Assembly (NCBI RefSeq): GCF_020283565.1
Contig: NC_060063.1
Span: 19,844,720 to 19,908,719 of the forward strand
DNA from: Trifolium pratense
Taxonomy: Eukaryota > Streptophyta > Magnoliopsida > Fabales > Fabaceae
DNA: 64,000 nt
Reading direction: 5' to 3'
Under the pieces are notes generated by a model. That model made no database searches. It was given only the letters and a program-made list of their open reading frames with translations, and was not told where the DNA came from. Below, piece by piece: positions 62,611 to 64,000 of the stretch (position 1 is the stretch's first letter; each line of letters starts with the position of its first letter). Both the position numbers and the translations under genes were made by a program.

Positions 62611-64000
62611 CCGTTGTCTTCGGACTGTGTGGGTTATGTGTCGATCAGAGCAGGTCTGTGCAGTCAGACCAAGTGAGTGTAGTGTGTCAGTCGTGTTTGT
62701 CTAACAATTTTGTGTTGTTTGTTTTGTGAAATCATTCATGTTGTTCGTTTAGGGACTATGAGTGATGTGAATTGGATTAGATTATCCATTCTTCTTGTGA
62801 GTAGATGTGTGAGTATTATACTTCTATGTTTATAATAGTTGTATATGCTTAGTGTTTAACCTTTGTGTAGTTTAAACTTGGTTGATTGATGCTTATTTGC
62901 TAATTGTTGACGATCCGGCATGATATAAAACTGCATGTGACGATCCGGCATGATATAAAACTGCATGTGGTAATGATTTGAAATAGTTTTAAAAGAAAAA
63001 CTAATGGTATTTCTTGATGATGAAGATTTTGGTGAAAATATAGAGTTATTTTCTTTTGAGTGAGTGAAAATTAATTTTCAAAATGGTGAGAAGAGTAGGA
63101 TATTAATGTGTCCTGGTATGTGTTTGTTATATGTTTGTTTATAACATGTGCTAGATGATTACTAAGCATTTGAATTGCTATGCGTTTTATGAGTAAAAAC
63201 ATGAAGATCTCATAATCCTATGTTGTAATTGTGATGCATGATTCTAATTGTGCTTTCAAGTCTATAATGATGTTATATGCTTGATGTTTTGGATTTTGTG
63301 GAATTAGTGAGTCGAGAAAACGAGAGTTTAGTGAGCGTAAGTTCAAAACCGTAGCAGAGCACCCAGATTTTTGGATGTGCTCGCTAGGCGAAGAATGAAC
63401 CTCGCTGAGTCTCGCTAAGTCTTGCTATATCCTGTGAATGTTTTTGACTTGTCTCGCCGGGAACTCGCTAGCTTTTGCTAAGCGAGGGAGCCAGACAAGA
63501 ATTTTATTTTGTTGATGTCGTGTCCTAAGTTGATTGGATGTGAGTTTCTTGTCTTCTTGTGTTTGTTAGGACTAGAATAAATGTGAATATGGATTATTGC
63601 GTTGCAATGTTCATTTTTCTTGTGTTGTTTTAATTTCCTAACTTTGAGAAGTGAGGGGAGTATAGGTTACTTGGATGCTTGCATGATTTTGTGTGAGTGT
63701 TTAGGTATCGTGGGTTAGGTTTTGTCCCTTGTATGCGACATGCGTGTAAACGATGTCGATACTAGTTTCTTCTTAGGAAGAATATGTTTAGAGACGATAG
63801 AACCGTTAGGTGTTAGCACCAGAAGTTATAGTGGAAGAGTGTAGGTGGGTTTGAGATAAGTGGGGGAGAAGGTTATATCCCTCCGAGATGTTTCGATCGT
63901 GAGAAGATGAGTAGAGATGTTCTTGAAGCGGAATATTCAGGAATTGGCGACGTTGTTCGAAGTGGAATGAATGGGCGCAACAAGTTGTGAGAAACTATTA
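62611..64000 (+). other. leader / internal start of the LTR element
   Basis: No long frame begins before the window ends. A 30-bp unit (CGATCCGGCATGATATAAAA and ten more) is doubled at 62911-62970, and CTCGCTA/CTCGCTGA-type words cluster at 63380-63490. Gag is expected beyond 64000. Confidence 0.7.

Larger units (their letters stand above)
60030..64000 (+). mobile_element. LTR retrotransposon with 2.57-kb LTR, 5' part
   Basis: The element starts at 60030 in the Helitron helicase gene and continues past the right edge. Only the 5' LTR, primer-binding site and leader are inside. The long LTR and initiator-tRNA primer site point to a large gypsy type, possibly Tekay-like, but no protein is visible to prove it. 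Confidence 0.85.

Overview
This window is nuclear DNA of a flowering plant. The SRP19, NPSN, otubain-like and ARC5-like coding pieces all read as plant proteins with GT-AG introns. The tRNA-derived SINE and several small MITEs look like ones I associate with papilionoid legumes (Medicago/Trifolium/Pisum group); that placement is an inference. Two host genes are complete and intact, and most of the rest is transposable elements and captured or decayed gene pieces.

Layout. 1-4090: 3' part of a chromodomain Ty3/gypsy element. 4.1-7.2 kb: MITEs, a copia scrap and an F-box scrap. 7226-10595 (minus): intact SRP19 gene, 3 exons, with a solo LTR and a SINE in intron 2. 10.6-13.0 kb: MITEs, a hAT element with an 8-bp target duplication and a LINE remnant. 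13040-40938 (minus): intact 10-exon NPSN (Qb-SNARE) gene. Its intron 5 is 21 kb because of nested LTR elements: an old gypsy fragment holds a second gypsy (about 14.86-24.54 kb), which holds a copia (19573-23800); next to these a broken copia (about 25.96-33.98 kb) holds a young intact copia (27821-32999).

41.2-54.3 kb: a MITE, a broken 5' piece of an otubain gene and, on the same strand, a broken 3' piece of an ARC5/DRP5B gene. Between them sits a non-autonomous LTR element (from 42668) whose right LTR carries a 5.1-kb CACTA transposon (46660-51769), which itself carries a cyclin-dependent-kinase fragment. 54.5-55.77 kb: a cluster of about 190-bp direct and inverted repeats. 55776-60029 (minus): the 3' part of a Helitron with a canonical hairpin/CTAG end, a PIF1-like helicase and a B3-like gene. 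The Helitron is cut at 60029 by a gypsy-type element with a 2.57-kb 5' LTR (60030-62595), whose internal region runs off the window.

The two host genes act in membrane and secretory biology (SRP assembly, membrane fusion at the cell plate) but nothing suggests they work as a unit. Two patterns recur and may be new. First, at least seven loci carry 13-20-nt insertions containing an oligo(A) or oligo(T) run, flanked by 10-19-bp direct repeats, like retroposons reduced to their tails. Second, two unrelated LTR elements have about 100 bp of their own 3' internal sequence fused outside the 5' LTR.
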